The notes: generated by a model not told the origin, from the sequence alone. A stretch of DNA of 64,000 nt from Euborellia annulipes (GCA_023213315.1 JAKCPI010007767.1:1-64000); one strand, 5' to 3'. Numbered from the stretch's first letter, positions 43,890-55,140 are shown. Program-made: numbers and translations.

Positions 43890-44059
43890 ACACAGAAAAA
43901 GACCAATTTGTGGGGCCAACTATTTTGGACTCAGGGAACCTCAAAACATTTTTGGCATGAAACCAATAGGCCTACTTTCTCTCTATATATCTCTATATAC
44001 AGTATCTCTCTATACCAGGTATATACTATATGCTAGTGTATAGGTAAGAGAAAGTAAAA
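43890..44059 (-). mobile_element. HINE element, copy 14, 5' part
   Basis: The minus strand has TTTTTACTTTCTCTTACC, an expanded AT stem, AGAGAAAGTAGGCC, and the core to TTTTGAGGTTCCCTGAGTCC. The rest is missing. Confidence 0.65.
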
Positions 44060-45345
44060 AGTAAATAACAAAAACTCGATTATGACCTTTCATTCTTAAT
44101 ATTCAAAGTTTCTTTTTTTTGTGTTAAAAATATTAAAAAAAAAAACGACGAAGCTTAAATTTAATTAAAAAAATTTATTTTCAACATTAGGTGCCAAGTT
44201 TTAGTTAGCTCCATTTAAAGAAATTACGATATACTGTATATATATTTTAATAAAAAAAAGTGTTTTTTTTTTTTTTTATTATTGGACTACGTCAGCTAAC
44301 TGATAAATTTTATATCTACACCTCTTCTCATGTGAATACTGAATGAGACAAATTCTTCTATGGTAAGTTATTATATTTAAATTAAAAAAAAAAAAAAAAA
44401 CTCGTCCAATTATTGGATTTCAAATCATAGAGAGTGAGATAAATTGTTTAACGAATTCCTAATTGATAATAAGTGCCACGCTTGTCACAGTCAGAAATTC
44501 AAACCTCTAGACACATTTTTAAAAATAATTAATTCATATATATATATATAAAAAAGCAATAATTGAATTAACGATGGAATGAAATTTTACGTGATTGAAG
44601 CGAATCGTTTAGTCAATTGGAAGCCTTTTGGGGCGTTATTAACAACCCCAAGCAGGTAATTTCTGCACCAAGAAGAAGGAGGCAAGCAATTCCTGAGGGG
44701 ACCTGTGGTACCGACTCGAAACCACCTTCCGGATCTATAAATTACGCAAGGGCTTGAAAATCCCGCAACATGTCTCTCAGGAACAGAGTCAGGCGGAGCT
44801 CGAACTCAAGACTACCAGCTACAATATAAGCCGCCTTTAGGGACCCCCTTCCTAATGCCTAATTTGGATAATTAGCTAAACATCGAGCCAAAGAAGGTTA
44901 ATAGGCACTTTAACATCCATTAGAGCTTTAATAGATACTATCGCAAATAATAAATAGTGTAATTAGTGTCACAACGTGGTGCATTTCTATTGATTTGAAC
45001 AATTATTTTATGATAAATTGGATTTACATAAAAAATACTCATGTTTTTATACCCTTTTAAAAATTTTTTATTCAATATAAAAGTACATGGGTGGATTTAT
45101 CGGTTGTTAGGCAGCGCCTTGAGCTTTGAGAGAAAACATGAAAAAAACAAGGGGGTGGATGACAAGATGAAAGATAAAATTTTGAGACTGAATGAGGAAA
45201 AAAATATACATATAAAAGAGAGATGTGAGTTACCAAAAAAAAAAAAAGTAAGATAAAATTTCAACGCGGAGCACAAGGGAATAGGTATTTCAGTGAATTT
45301 TTTTTTTTTTTTTTGTAATAAAAAATATTTTAAAACTTGAATCTT
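44060..45345. other. AT-rich DNA with a GC-richer patch; no gene confirmed
   Basis: 44590-44850 is less AT-rich and lacks a long frame. Poly-T near 44262 and 45297 and poly-A near 44386. A 71-codon frame at 45041-45256 ends in a poly-A run. Confidence 0.4.
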
Positions 45346-45360
45346 GAGAAGTTTGAAATT

Positions 45361-45595
45361 CTTCTTCTTCTTTCTTTGCCTGAATCCAGCGGTGCGGGGT
45401 CGGCGAAAGAGGTGGGGTTTTTGCGGCCGGGAAGGAATAGAACAGGCCGACCCGTCGCACGGTCTCTTGACGACTGTGGAAAATATAGAAGGGAAGAGAC
45501 TGACATGCAAAGGAAAGAATTAATGTCAGTCCCAGCTAGGGCAGCTCGTGGTCGCCATCCACGTACCCACAAAATGTGGGCCCCTGAGCAACGAA
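45361..45595 (-). mobile_element. Putative LINE 3' end with (GAA)n tail and 12 bp duplication
   Basis: On the minus strand it begins near GCTCAGGGGCCCACATTTTG, passes CGACCACGAGCTGCCC and CGACGGGTCGGCCTGTTC, and ends CACCGCTGGATTCAGGCAAAG followed by AAGAAGAAGAAG. AAGTTTGAAATT flanks both sides (45349-45360, 45596-45607). The 137- and 80-codon minus-strand frames and the 88-codon plus-strand frame here lie in repeat sequence. No reverse-transcriptase motif remains. Confidence 0.6.
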
Positions 45596-45675
45596 AAGTT
45601 TGAAATTAAATATTGTAATAAAATCGGATATAGTGAAGAAAAAAATTAATTTATATCATGAAAATATATAGTCTA

Positions 45676-45815
45676 TATTGGGGTCCAGGCATTCTTATTG
45701 AAGCCATTTGGTATCCAAATGCTTAAATAAAATCATCGGACTGCCTGGGATCCGAACCCTCGACCCTTGGTATACAAGGCAGGCGCGCTACCAACTACGC
45801 CAAGCCCGAGGGGGT
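45676..45815 (-). mobile_element. SINE-1, tail-less copy
   Basis: The minus strand reads CCCTCGGGCTTGGCGTAGTTGG, GTCGAGGGTTCGGATCCCAGGC, CAGTCCGATGATTTTATTTAAGC, ATTTGGATACCAAATGG and AATGCCTGGACCCC, then stops. It retains the clearest box A and box B among the head fragments. Confidence 0.7.
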
Positions 45816-45942
45816 TTAAGCAATCTAAAATTAGGGAACTGAGACTGTATTTCAATTTATATAAAAAAAGAGGTAATTTGGCTTCAAAGAATTAAAATTT
45901 CCGATACGTAAATTGTCACTTTAAGTATAGCAATATCCACAT

Positions 45943-46488
45943 GAAAAAATCTGGATGACTGATCGCACAGCAGTTGTCCTTCCAGATTTTTTTGTGTGAA
46001 CATTTATTTAATTTCCGGTGGTATAGTAAAATTTATAAACAGAAAAATTATAATATTTATATTTCTCATATCTTTTCTACGAAGTATAGGAGGAATAAAA
46101 TGTTAAACAATTGTGAAGACAAAATGAGAATATATAAATTTTTATGAGCATCTAAAAAATAAGTGATTTATGAATTTTAATTAAAATCATTAGAGCAAAA
46201 AAAAAAAATTGAAAAAACTAAAAAAGTACATCACTAGTTTTTGACAAATTTGTAAAAAAGCTGTTACGTGGCAGTGAGATACCTAACTTATTGTAAATAT
46301 AAAATTTCAACATCCTAGTTCTTTTCATTCTTTAGATATTTTTTTCCTCAGGCAGACCATTTTGCGGTACCCAATTTTTTGGATTCAGTGTCATCAAAAC
46401 GTGTATTTTCATCAAACGAATTTTTGTCAAAAAACCAATAGTTTCTCTCTCTATTAACATATTTATATATAGGTAAGGGGAAGTAAAA
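45943..46488 (-). mobile_element. HINE element, copy 15, diverged
   Basis: Family order is preserved over the full length: 5' stem, TTGGTTTTTTGACAAAAATTCG, a core without the microsatellite, AAAGAATGAAAAGAAC, block two, and a 3' hairpin AAATCTGG ... CCAGATTT. It is diverged throughout. Confidence 0.65.
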
Positions 46489-47989
46489 ACCGATAGTCAA
46501 AAAAATTAGTAAACTCTAATATAAAAAAGATTTAGACAACCCTGTCATTTTGTTAAACAATTTTTTAAAAAGTAACTTTTTTGTTAGAGGATGTCTCTCT
46601 CACTCTCTCAATTACATCGATAGCTTTTCTTGTGACTTGAGATCAAAGTTAACACCAACAGCCGGTTATATAGAGCTGCTTGGCAGCCTGGGGCTGTTTG
46701 TAAACTACGCGTGTCCGTGACACTTGGGCTCCTATAGAGGATCAAGCACGCAGACAACCCTTAACAAACCTTCTTCGTCGGAACCCTTCTCTTCTCGTTA
46801 TGCGATTATACTGACAAGACGACTAATTCAAGTGTGGATGTGTATTCTATGTATGTATGTGTGAGTGGTGGTTGATATCTCTAGTCGACATGTGTGCGTG
46901 AATTCTACTTAAGAGGTGAATCAAGCCGCTTGCTGTATACCAAATAAGGGAATATATACATCTAACAGTTGCTAGTTAAAAAGTTTAACAACGAAAATTC
47001 ACTGCCTAATTAGAAATGCATGTTTCGAAATCATAAGATCCCTGACCTGATTTACTGATTAAATTGTATAAATGAGTGAGCGGAATTATTTAATTAATTA
47101 AAAACGATGAGGTAATGTTTTGTTTTGTTTCTGTATTCATTCTTTTAATTAAAATAATAAATTTGCATGAATCATACATTTATTATCTATTTAGATTTTA
47201 GAAAATTAAAATTATCATCCAATATTCGAGAGATATTTTATCAAGTTTGTTTTACTTGTATATATATACACTGTATATAGTTCCGGGATGACCGAACTGG
47301 AGCTCGGTGGTTTTTTATTTTGATAAAATTGGAAAAAAAAAACTAAAAAAGTATTATACCTCAGTAAAGTACTAGTACTTGAAGTATCCCAAAGACAAAA
47401 CTTAGCTTAATTTCATACTGGTACTTAAAATTTGAAATAAATCAGAGGGAATTTTTGTTTACCGGAAATAGTAAATATATATTACAAATTGGAAAGAAAA
47501 TCCTCAAAGGGAGTATTGAAGAAAATTAGATTAATAAGTACATAAGTAAAATACTAGTACTCGAGCAAGCACAGAACAATTGAAACAAAAAGCGAACATT
47601 CTGACCCCTAGCTGAGTGTTCTACAACTGCTCTACGGCTAATTATAATTTTAATTAAATGATTTAAGTAATTTAAATTTATTAAAATTTCCAATTATAAC
47701 GTATAATTAAAAATATTTTTTTCTTTTAAATTATAATAATAAATTTCTATTATCTTTTTTGATAAATGATTTTACCTCTCACATTACATGCATCATTAAA
47801 TTAAATTACAGGAACTAAATAAATAATAATAATACTTCCATATTTTAGTTTATTTAAGTTTATTTTAATCACTCGTGATTACTACAGTAGAAGCCGAATT
47901 TGAATTGTCCAAACCAAGATTAAAATTTAATAATATTAGTAAAAAATAAATAAATAATAATGATGATCCGTAAATGAGAGATTAGTTTT
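46489..47989. other. AT-rich DNA with a GC-richer patch; no gene confirmed
   Basis: 46580-46930 is less AT-rich, with no long frame. A short HINE-like piece (GTAAAGTACTAGTACTT) lies at 47360-47386, and another TACTAGTACT at about 47550. Confidence 0.4.
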
Positions 47990-47997
47990 GGTCTTTT

Positions 47998-48281
47998 CAT
48001 GGGCGTACCCAGGATCAAAACTAGGGGGGGGGCATGGTCAGATCATGGTCGTCCAGGGGGGGGGGGGCAGAACAATGTCGTCCAGATTGTGACATAGCTA
48101 TTTTTTATATAGAGGGGTAAAGCCTTCGAATTAAAGGCCTAAAAACCCTCGAGTCCTAACAAAAAGAATCATTCCCCGTCGCCATCCACCAATTTTGTTT
48201 CGTTTCATCACTTTATAAACATTTAATTTTTTTTTTGTTGCTTCTAGGGGGGGGGCAGCTGCCCCCCTCTGCTCCTCGCTG
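47998..48281. mobile_element. hAT-type MITE, sister of 11848-12134, right end clipped
   Basis: Starts CATGGGCGTACCCAGGATC and follows the 11.8 kb copy closely, with an extra G-rich duplication. It ends CCTCGCTG directly followed by GGTCTTTT, which also precedes the left end (47990-47997). The last 12 bases of the terminus (GGTACGCCCATG in the sister) are missing. Confidence 0.8.
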
Positions 48282-48289
48282 GGTCTTTT

Positions 48290-48725
48290 TGTATATTTTA
48301 CTTTTTTAAATTTTGGATAGTTTAATTTAAATGATCAAATATAAATGAACCTTCTGACTATCTCTCTGTCTTTCTCAAAGGTGTTTTATGTATACATATA
48401 CCGTTCTAACACGTGTATATGTATATATCTGTGAAGATAGGGGAGCGACTTTACTAGTTTACCGAGTCTACTCCTGACAAACCTGCCAATTATCACGTTC
48501 ATATGACAGCCAGACCATTGTTCATTAACTTTGATTTCACAAATATACTAACACAAGAGCACGTATGTTATTAAATGTGCAAACATCTCAAAATGTTGTT
48601 GCTACATTGAATGAAATATTTTGAAATAAAGGCGAATAGATACTTAAAGTATAACTTAGAAAATAATAGATTTTTTTTTCATTAATTTAGATAACGAATG
48701 ATTAAATAAAAGGAAAAAATAAAAT
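48290..48725. other. AT-rich DNA, no gene seen
   Basis: A small hairpin of TATACATATA...TATATGTATATA type lies near 48388-48428. Nothing else recognised. Confidence 0.45.
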
Positions 48726-49287
48726 AAAAATCTGGTGTGACTGGTCACACCAGATTTTTTGTGTCGACATAAGTTTAGTTTCCGCCGATATATTAAAATT
48801 AAAGATGTAAAATTTATAAACATAGAAAAATATTTATATTTTGATACCATGGCAACCATTTCTCCCATCTTTCCTATGAAGTACAAGAGTAAAGTGTGCT
48901 TCAAACAATTTTGAGAGAAAATGAGAATATACATTTGAAAGAACATCCAAAAAATAATTGATTTTTGAGAAAATCGAAAAATAAAACTGAAAAAGTACAT
49001 CAGTAAAGTACTAGTACTTTTTGGCCGATTTTGTTCAAAAGCTTCGTGTCACGTCCTAGTTAACTTATATATTCCTGTTTCTATATAAAATTTCAACCTC
49101 CTAGCTCTTTACGTTCTTGAGTTATTTTATTCACAGACACAGACAGACAGATCATGTCGCGAAACCCACTTTTTTGAACTCAGGGGACCTCAAAACGTGT
49201 ATATCCATCAAATCTTGACATCGAATTTTTGACATGAGTCCAATACTTTCTCTCTATATATATTAACATATATATAGGTAAGAGGAA
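48726..49287 (-). mobile_element. HINE element, copy 17, full-length
   Basis: On the minus strand it runs from the 5' stem (CTCTTACCTATATATATG) through the core GAGGTCCCCTGAGTTC and CGCGACATGATCTGTCTG to AACGTAAAGAGCTAGGAGG. It continues through AAAGTACTAGTACTTTACTGATG and GGTTGCCATGGTATCAAAAT to a 3' hairpin. The hairpin is a perfect 16 bp stem: AAAAATCTGGTGTGAC / GTCACACCAGATTTTT. Confidence 0.8.
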
Positions 49288-49342
49288 AAAAAAACACCTT
49301 TTGATTCTCTAAATAAATTTCAATAAGAGTGTATTATAAATT

Positions 49343-49762
49343 AAAAAAATCTGGTGTGACTGGCGCACAGAGAGGTTGATTTATGAATTAAAAAAAAAAA
49401 AAATCGTTGAAGCGAATTTTGAGAAAATAAAAAAAAAAAAAAACTGAAAAAGTACCTACATCAGTAAAGTACTAGTTCTCTTTGGCCGATTTTGATTAAA
49501 AGCTTATTTTCACGGTCCAGGAGGGTAGAAAACTTAAATATAAAATTTCAACCTCGTAGCTCAATTCCTTCATGCTTAAAATTGAACACACACCCACACA
49601 CCCACCCACCCACCCACCCATCAGACAGACCATGTCGCGAAAACCACTTTTTTGGACTCAGGGGACCTCAAAACGTGTATATCCGTCAAAATCTCGACAT
49701 CGAATTTTTGACATGAAACCAATAATATATTAACATATATATAGAGGTAAGAGAAAGTAAAA
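49343..49762 (-). mobile_element. HINE element, copy 18 (tandem with copy 17)
   Basis: Same orientation as copy 17, about 55 bp away. It keeps the 5' part, the core, a GTGGGTGGG-type microsatellite (about 49588-49620) and the first part of block two, then jumps directly to the outer hairpin arm AAATCTGGTGTGAC. The inner part of the 3' end is deleted. Confidence 0.75.
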
Positions 49763-51099
49763 ATTATATATTCATATGTGATTTTTAGTTAATTAGAAAT
49801 GATTTTATTGTTATTTCAACTCTTAATCACCCTCGTGTAAATAAATAAGGCTAACAAAAATATATGCTGTATGAAAACAAAATTTTAATAAATAATATAA
49901 TAATTATTATTCTCCCCAACCCTTTGTGATATTAAATATTAATTAAATTCATATTCATTTCGAATTTAATAAGAAAAATATTAGTAATATTTTAATCGTA
50001 TTTTTCTTCAATAAAAAAAGACTTATTTACCTTTAAAGAGATGCTCAATGGAACGATATCGTCAATGTGGTCCGGGGAATCAAATTATAATTCACTTTAA
50101 AATAAACACAACATAGAACAAAAAACAAACACGAGCAGAGAGTTAAGAGATCCGACGGCTGATCTATTTTATACAAGACTGAAATGGCTCTGCCTGTTTA
50201 TCAGCTCACTAAGGAAAAGAATCATAAAGGAAACTCCCATTTTAGTAAAAATAAAAAAGCTACTTGTTTTCTCAATTCTAATGTTGTATTTATAGTTGGA
50301 AGAAATATTAATAGATGAATTAAAATATTCCGAAACCTCTCTTAAATATTTCCACCCTAAACCAATTCAAAACCACCCCTAATAAATAAAATAACTTCTA
50401 ATATTATTATTATTATTTTTTTTTTTTTTGTTAATTCTCTTTAGTTCAATTGCAACTGAGATAAATTACAAAAAAATATTTTTACTTTTCAACCCTTAAA
50501 CAACTGTTAAGTAAATAAAATTATTTTTCGAATTTTTTTTTTTTATATATTTGGATTGAAATGTAATTAAAATAAATTTCATGACTAAGTTTTTTTTTTT
50601 TTTTTTTTTTTTTTTTTGATTCAGGGGTTCTTATGCAAAGTCAAAGTATTCATTAAAAATAATAACTAGCGTCTCCTTTTTATATTATTCAATTTACACA
50701 ACTTTATTTATTTATTTTTTGTAATTGTAAATTGATGAGAAATAATAAACTTGGTTGTAAGTTTCAATGATTTATTAAAAAATTAACTTTTTAACACTTA
50801 ATAGGAATTTTGACACTCACTTGTATCAGGGGTGATCTATTGATTAATCATTGAACCTTATGACCTAGTGATTTTAATTTCTCCTATATGTTAAACAAGA
50901 TCCTAAGGTCGATAGTTTAAATTTATGTAATGACCTTTGATGTCAAAGTGCTCAAATAAAAAAATAAATTAAAATAATTATTTAAATTCCTATCATGAAA
51001 TTTTTTTTAGTAAATCCTACCATTCGTTTTTTGAATATATAACTTAATTTAAATAAATTTTATGGCATATGAAAGTAAACAAACAACTGTTATGAATAC
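49763..51099. other. AT-rich DNA, no gene seen
   Basis: Poly-T runs near 50420 and 50590-50617. No gene or element recognised. Confidence 0.5.
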
Positions 51100-51259
51100 C
51101 AGCGTTTCCCAAAGTGTGGATGGTGACCCGGCATCGGGTAGTAGAAAAATTTACCGGGTCGCGACCCTAGTTAATGCTCTTTAAAATGTATAAATTTTAA
51201 AAACAAATTTTTTTTTTACATAGGCCTATTATTATTTTTTTTTTTACATCAGTTGGACA

Positions 51260-51517
51260 CAGTGGCGTCATTTGGGGGGGGGGGCAGGGGGGGGCATTTG
51301 CCCCCCCCCCCCAAGGGCTCTGATTTTTATAAAATTTTATATTATTCTAAATAAAATACTCCAAAATACATCTACAAGTATACAAACTGTACAAAATTAA
51401 ACAATTAATTAAATTAAATATGTTTTGGCCAAATTTGAGTACCCATTTGTAAGTAAATTTTAAGAAAAAAAAAAATGTTTGCCCCCCCCCCAAGAAAAAG
51501 TTGAAATGACGCCACTG
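51260..51517. mobile_element. hAT-type MITE with perfect 8 bp duplication, 258 bp
   Basis: CAGTGGCGTCATTTGGGGG and CAAGAAAAAGTTGAAATGAC then GCCACTG give 14 bp inverted termini, CAGTGGCGTCATTT / AAATGACGCCACTG. GTTGGACA flanks both sides (51252-51259, 51518-51525). Long G and C runs sit next to the ends. A damaged relative lies at 27469-27557. Confidence 0.85.
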
Positions 51518-51590
51518 GTTGGACACTAGGAGTAGTGGCAAAGTGTGTATTTGTACTCTTTCATATAGCTTTAAACAAACAATTAACTTT

Positions 51591-52201
51591 ATTACTTTCT
51601 CTTACCTATATATTCAATATGTTAATATATATATTGAGAGAGAAAGTATTGGTTTCATGTCAAAATATCAATGTAGAGATTTTGATAGATATGTTTTGAG
51701 GTCCCCTGAATCCAAAAAAATGGTTTTCGCGACATGGTCTCTGTGTGTGTGTGTGTGTGTGTGTGTTTAATTTAAAGCATGAAGGAATTGAGCTACGAGG
51801 CTGAAGTTTTAGATTTAAGTTAGACACTTCCCTGGAGCGTGAAAATAAGCTTTTAAACAAAATCGGCCAAAAAGTACTAGTACTTTACTGATGTACTTTT
51901 TCAGTTTTTTGTGATTTTCTCAAAATTCGCTTTAAAGATTTTGATTTAAATTCAAAAATCAATTATTTTTAAATGGTATTTTCTCATTTTGCTCTCAAAA
52001 TTGTTAGAAGTACTCTTAACTCTTGTACTTCATAGGAAAGATAGAAGAAATGATTCCCATGATAACAAAATATAAATATTTTTCTGTAAACAAATGTCGA
52101 CACAAAAAAACTGGCGTGACAAGCACAATACCCAACTTTCGATTACCCAAGGTAAGAAAAAGTTGTGTGCGACCAGTCACACCAGGACCAGGTTTTTTTT
52201 T
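51591..52201 (+). mobile_element. HINE element, copy 19
   Basis: TTACTTTCTCTTACC and stem, TTGGTTTCATGTCAAA, the core with GAGGTCCCCTGAATCC, a (TG)n run at 51741-51765, GCATGAAGGAATTGAGC, AAAGTACTAGTACTTTACTG, and a 3' fold-back with GGTAAGAAAAAGT. It ends ACACCAGGACCAGG, where a few bases of the arm are duplicated. Confidence 0.75.
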
Positions 52202-52325
52202 ATTAAAAAATAAAATTTCGTTTGTAAATAAATGTTTTTTTTTTTTTTTTTTTTTTTTTCATAAGGTCTTGAAAAATTTTAAAATCACGTACCGGGCCGC
52301 GGTCAAAAAAGTTTTGGAAACGCTG

Positions 52326-53372
52326 CTATATACACTTCATAATAATATAAAAAATGTACATATGGCTTTTTATATGGTGTTAGAAGATAAATTTTCTCTT
52401 CAGCGAAAATTTTCACAATCTCTCAATCGATGATAATTATTCTTGGAATAATTTTCAACTAAAATCCTCCATGAGAAAAATTTATAATAATATGATTAAA
52501 ATATGGAAAAAGAGAGTGAGAAAGAGAAGCTCGAATATTAAATGAAATTAAGTAGAGAAAAAGCGAAACAGAAAGTTATGAATCCATTTTTTGTGATAAT
52601 AGCTGGTCTAATCTAATTATCCGAAGAGTTGATCTACTTCCGTTTATATCCGTGATGGGACTTGGACGTGTATTGCTGATGATGTGCTGCGCCAAAGTGA
52701 AACTTTTTGACTCGAAAGGTTGGAAGGGCTTTTTTTTTGTCTGTGTGTGTCAGTCCCTTGATTGAGTTGACTAACTCAGCCCGACTTCACCCTTCCTTCC
52801 CAGTTCCTCACCACGAGGAAACGTGCCCTAACTCCACATATGAGGTGAGGAGAAGGTTCCAAATATCTCCAAGAGGTCGAACCTTTCCCATTGTCCATTT
52901 AAACCACCTTCCCCGTTCCCTTTCTCCCACCACCACCGCCAACCATCTCTCATTTCATATTCACAACGAGTAGATATTAGGTCCAATTTTAATAAGCTCG
53001 GCTTTTATTTGAAATTTTCATTTCCAACTCATTCACAAACTTAAAAGGAGGCTCTGCCTATATCTATTTGAATTTCCTCTTCGTTCAACTTAACCTATGA
53101 ATTATTTAATTTTCGATCTCTCTCTTTCTCTCTCTGTGTATGTTTTCAAATCAGGCAACATGAATATTAGTAAATGGTTTAATATTGTAGCTTAATTTAC
53201 AAATCAGGACACAATTTGTCATTCAAATAAAATATGTCATATGTTTGGAACATGATTAAAAAATCAAGCATTTATTTTATTAATAATAATATAATACCAT
53301 TCTAAACAGAAGAAATTTTAAATAAAATAATTTGTTAATAATTTTTTTAGAAATAATATTGCTTTAATAAGT
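52326..53372. other. Unique DNA with GC-richer patch; no gene confirmed
   Basis: 52620-52970 is less AT-rich and has an 88-codon plus-strand frame (52707-52973) rich in P, S, T and R, with no recognised domain. A (TC)-rich stretch lies near 53120-53136. Confidence 0.35.
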
Positions 53373-53460
53373 CTTCTTATTCTGTCCTCGCCTTATTCAA
53401 GCGATGCGGGGTCGGCTGATCTCATTTTTTCCCTCCGACCCTAACATGCGTAATAACAAA
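53373..53460 (-). repeat. Putative LINE 3' end fragment, copy 3
   Basis: The minus strand reads AGCCGACCCCGCATCGCTTG, AATAAGGCGAGGACAGAAT and AAGAAG, matching the last ~60 bp of the copies at 26.7 and 45.4 kb. Confidence 0.5.
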
Positions 53461-54140
53461 CTTCAAAATAAAAATGTTTTTATAATTTTTTGGCCGAACA
53501 TCCGACCTAGGCGAAGTCAATTTAATTAAAGTGTTTTGCTTATAAGTAGAGGATTTTAACTTAAGTCCATATTTAAAAGAAAAAATCTTGCATAGCCAGG
53601 GGATAGGGGCGATAGGGCAAAATTAATTAGTAAAATTCTATTTTTCAAGTTGGCAAATTTATTAATTCAAAATTTTCTCTTTATAAATAAAAGATAAATA
53701 ATTTCATTTTTCTATAAAAGATGAGATATATATATTTTTTATAAGGTAATTGTTCTATTTATCTTCTAATAAAATTAACATGAAAATTGAAATGAATTCA
53801 ATTAAATATTAGAAAGGATTTCTAAGAAATAGAAAATAGAAACACATTTCATCCTTTATCTTTCTTGAAAGCATTTTAGAACCTTTTAATTCCAACGCAA
53901 CGTATTTGCAATTCTCTTAAATGGGAATCATTTTAAATTCATAAGGTATTATAAACCTTTATTAGAACTATATAGAATTGTAAGTCCCTCAAATAACATC
54001 TATTTAACCAATACTAAATGTCAAATAATTAGTTTAATTTCAACCATAAATGATTATCTCTATCAAATAGCGGGGTTTAATGACACACACAGCTACAAAT
54101 CCGGAGAGTAAAAGGCTCAGATGAGGATCACTTGAAAAGC
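53461..54140. other. AT-rich DNA, no gene seen
   Basis: No recognisable feature. Confidence 0.5.
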
Positions 54141-54144
54141 TTTC

Positions 54145-54182
54145 TGACATTAACTTAACAATGTTGCTATTAAGTTAATGTC
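54145..54182. repeat. Perfect 14 bp stem hairpin
   Basis: TGACATTAACTTAA - CAATGTTGCTA-type loop - TTAAGTTAATGTCA. It lies in unique sequence. Confidence 0.6.
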
Positions 54183-54700
54183 AAGTCATTTCACATCGAT
54201 AGTCTACTTACAAACGTAATAGCTGCACGATTTTTTGGCTTTTCCCGTTCTGTTTGTCATTTCAATTGAGCTTTGCTTTAATATGAGAGAGAGGAAAAAA
54301 AGCATCATCCCTTCAATGAGTAGACTTCATTTGGACTTACAAATGGAAGAGGAGTGTAATTTGTTAAGAAAAAAAATTTTATTACGAAGAATAAAAGAAA
54401 TTTTCCAGAGAGCATCTTTCTTCATTTTTAAAATAAGAAAAAGTAATTCAAATCTATTTATTATTTACTTGGCAAATGGAACTAGCATTCATTCAACATA
54501 TAATTGTTCCTTATTTATTATTTATAAATAAATAAATAAAAAATGTTTAAGTGTATGTATAGAGTAGCATTCGCAAACAAAAAAATTTGTCCCACAGTGT
54601 GTTGATAAAATCGTAGAGGTTCGCTTCTCGTCTTGAATGACAAACATTTATTCAAATTATGATGAGAACCGCGTTAATCCGACAATGCCGAATTATCAAA
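54183..54700. other. AT-rich DNA, no gene confirmed
   Basis: A 98-codon plus-strand frame at 54235-54531 has no recognised domain. Confidence 0.4.
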
Positions 54701-54739
54701 GAAAATGGGAAACACAAACTGTATTCAAATAGAAGCCAG

Positions 54740-54851
54740 TCAGCTATGTTTATTTCTTTATTGTATTCGAACCCTAGCCATGAAGATGGTCGCATAGTCG
54801 ACCGAAACATCGCTGTGGGTTCGAATAAAATAAAGAAATAAACATAGCTGC
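54740..54851 (+). repeat. Fold-back with hammerhead-like core
   Basis: The arms CAGCTATGTTTATTTC...TTCGAACCC and GGGTTCGAATAAAATAAAG...CATAGCTG pair. In the loop, AUGAAGA (54780-54786), the perfect stem GGUCG/CGACC and GAAAC (54804-54808) form a core. It would be canonical CUGANGA but for the first base (A for C). Confidence 0.6.
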
Positions 54852-54904
54852 TTGGATTTTTGGAATTTAGGCTTTCACAGTTGTTATCATTAATAAAAGA
54901 ATTT

Positions 54905-55140
54905 GTTTTCGGTTTAACTGTGGTTTATTTGTAAAAGTTACAACGTTTCGGCCATTCATTATGTGACCTTCTTCTGCTAAGATTACAAAGGTCATTTGAA
55001 TCAGTTAGTAGTTACTCCAATTCAAATGAGATTGTCACAGATGTAAACAACCTTTGTAATCTTAGCTGAATTGTACCTGAAGAAGGCCCCAGAATGAGTG
55101 GCCGAAACGTTGCAGCTTTTACAAAAAAAAAACAGACTTA
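54905..55140. repeat. Fold-back with canonical hammerhead-like core
   Basis: The inverted arms share TTTGTAAAAG/CTTTTACAAA, AACGTTTCGGCCA/TGGCCGAAACGTT and GATTACAAAGGT/ACCTTTGTAATC. The plus-strand core (55077-55108) is CUGAAGA-A-GGCC-loop-GGCC-GAAAC. The minus-strand core (54945-54976) reads CAGAAGA with stem GGUC/GGCC. It lies 55 bp after the preceding fold-back and resembles Penelope-like element terminal repeats. Confidence 0.7.

Larger units (their letters stand above)
51100..52325. mobile_element. hAT-type element (nested host of two later insertions)
   Basis: The left end CAGCGTTTCCCAAAGTGTGG followed by GTCGCGACCC and the right end GGGCCGCGGTC ... TTTTGGAAACGCTG are inverted ends typical of hAT elements. 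The flanks (ATGAATAC / CTATATAC) match at 5 of 8 positions, so the duplication has decayed. Without the insertions at 51260-51517 and 51591-52201 it would be about 350 bp and non-coding. Confidence 0.65.

Noticed and set aside
45097..45510. 137-codon minus-strand open frame
   Set aside because: Mostly inside the putative LINE 3' end, a GAA/CTT run and a poly-T tract. Low-complexity lysine and phenylalanine runs, no domain.
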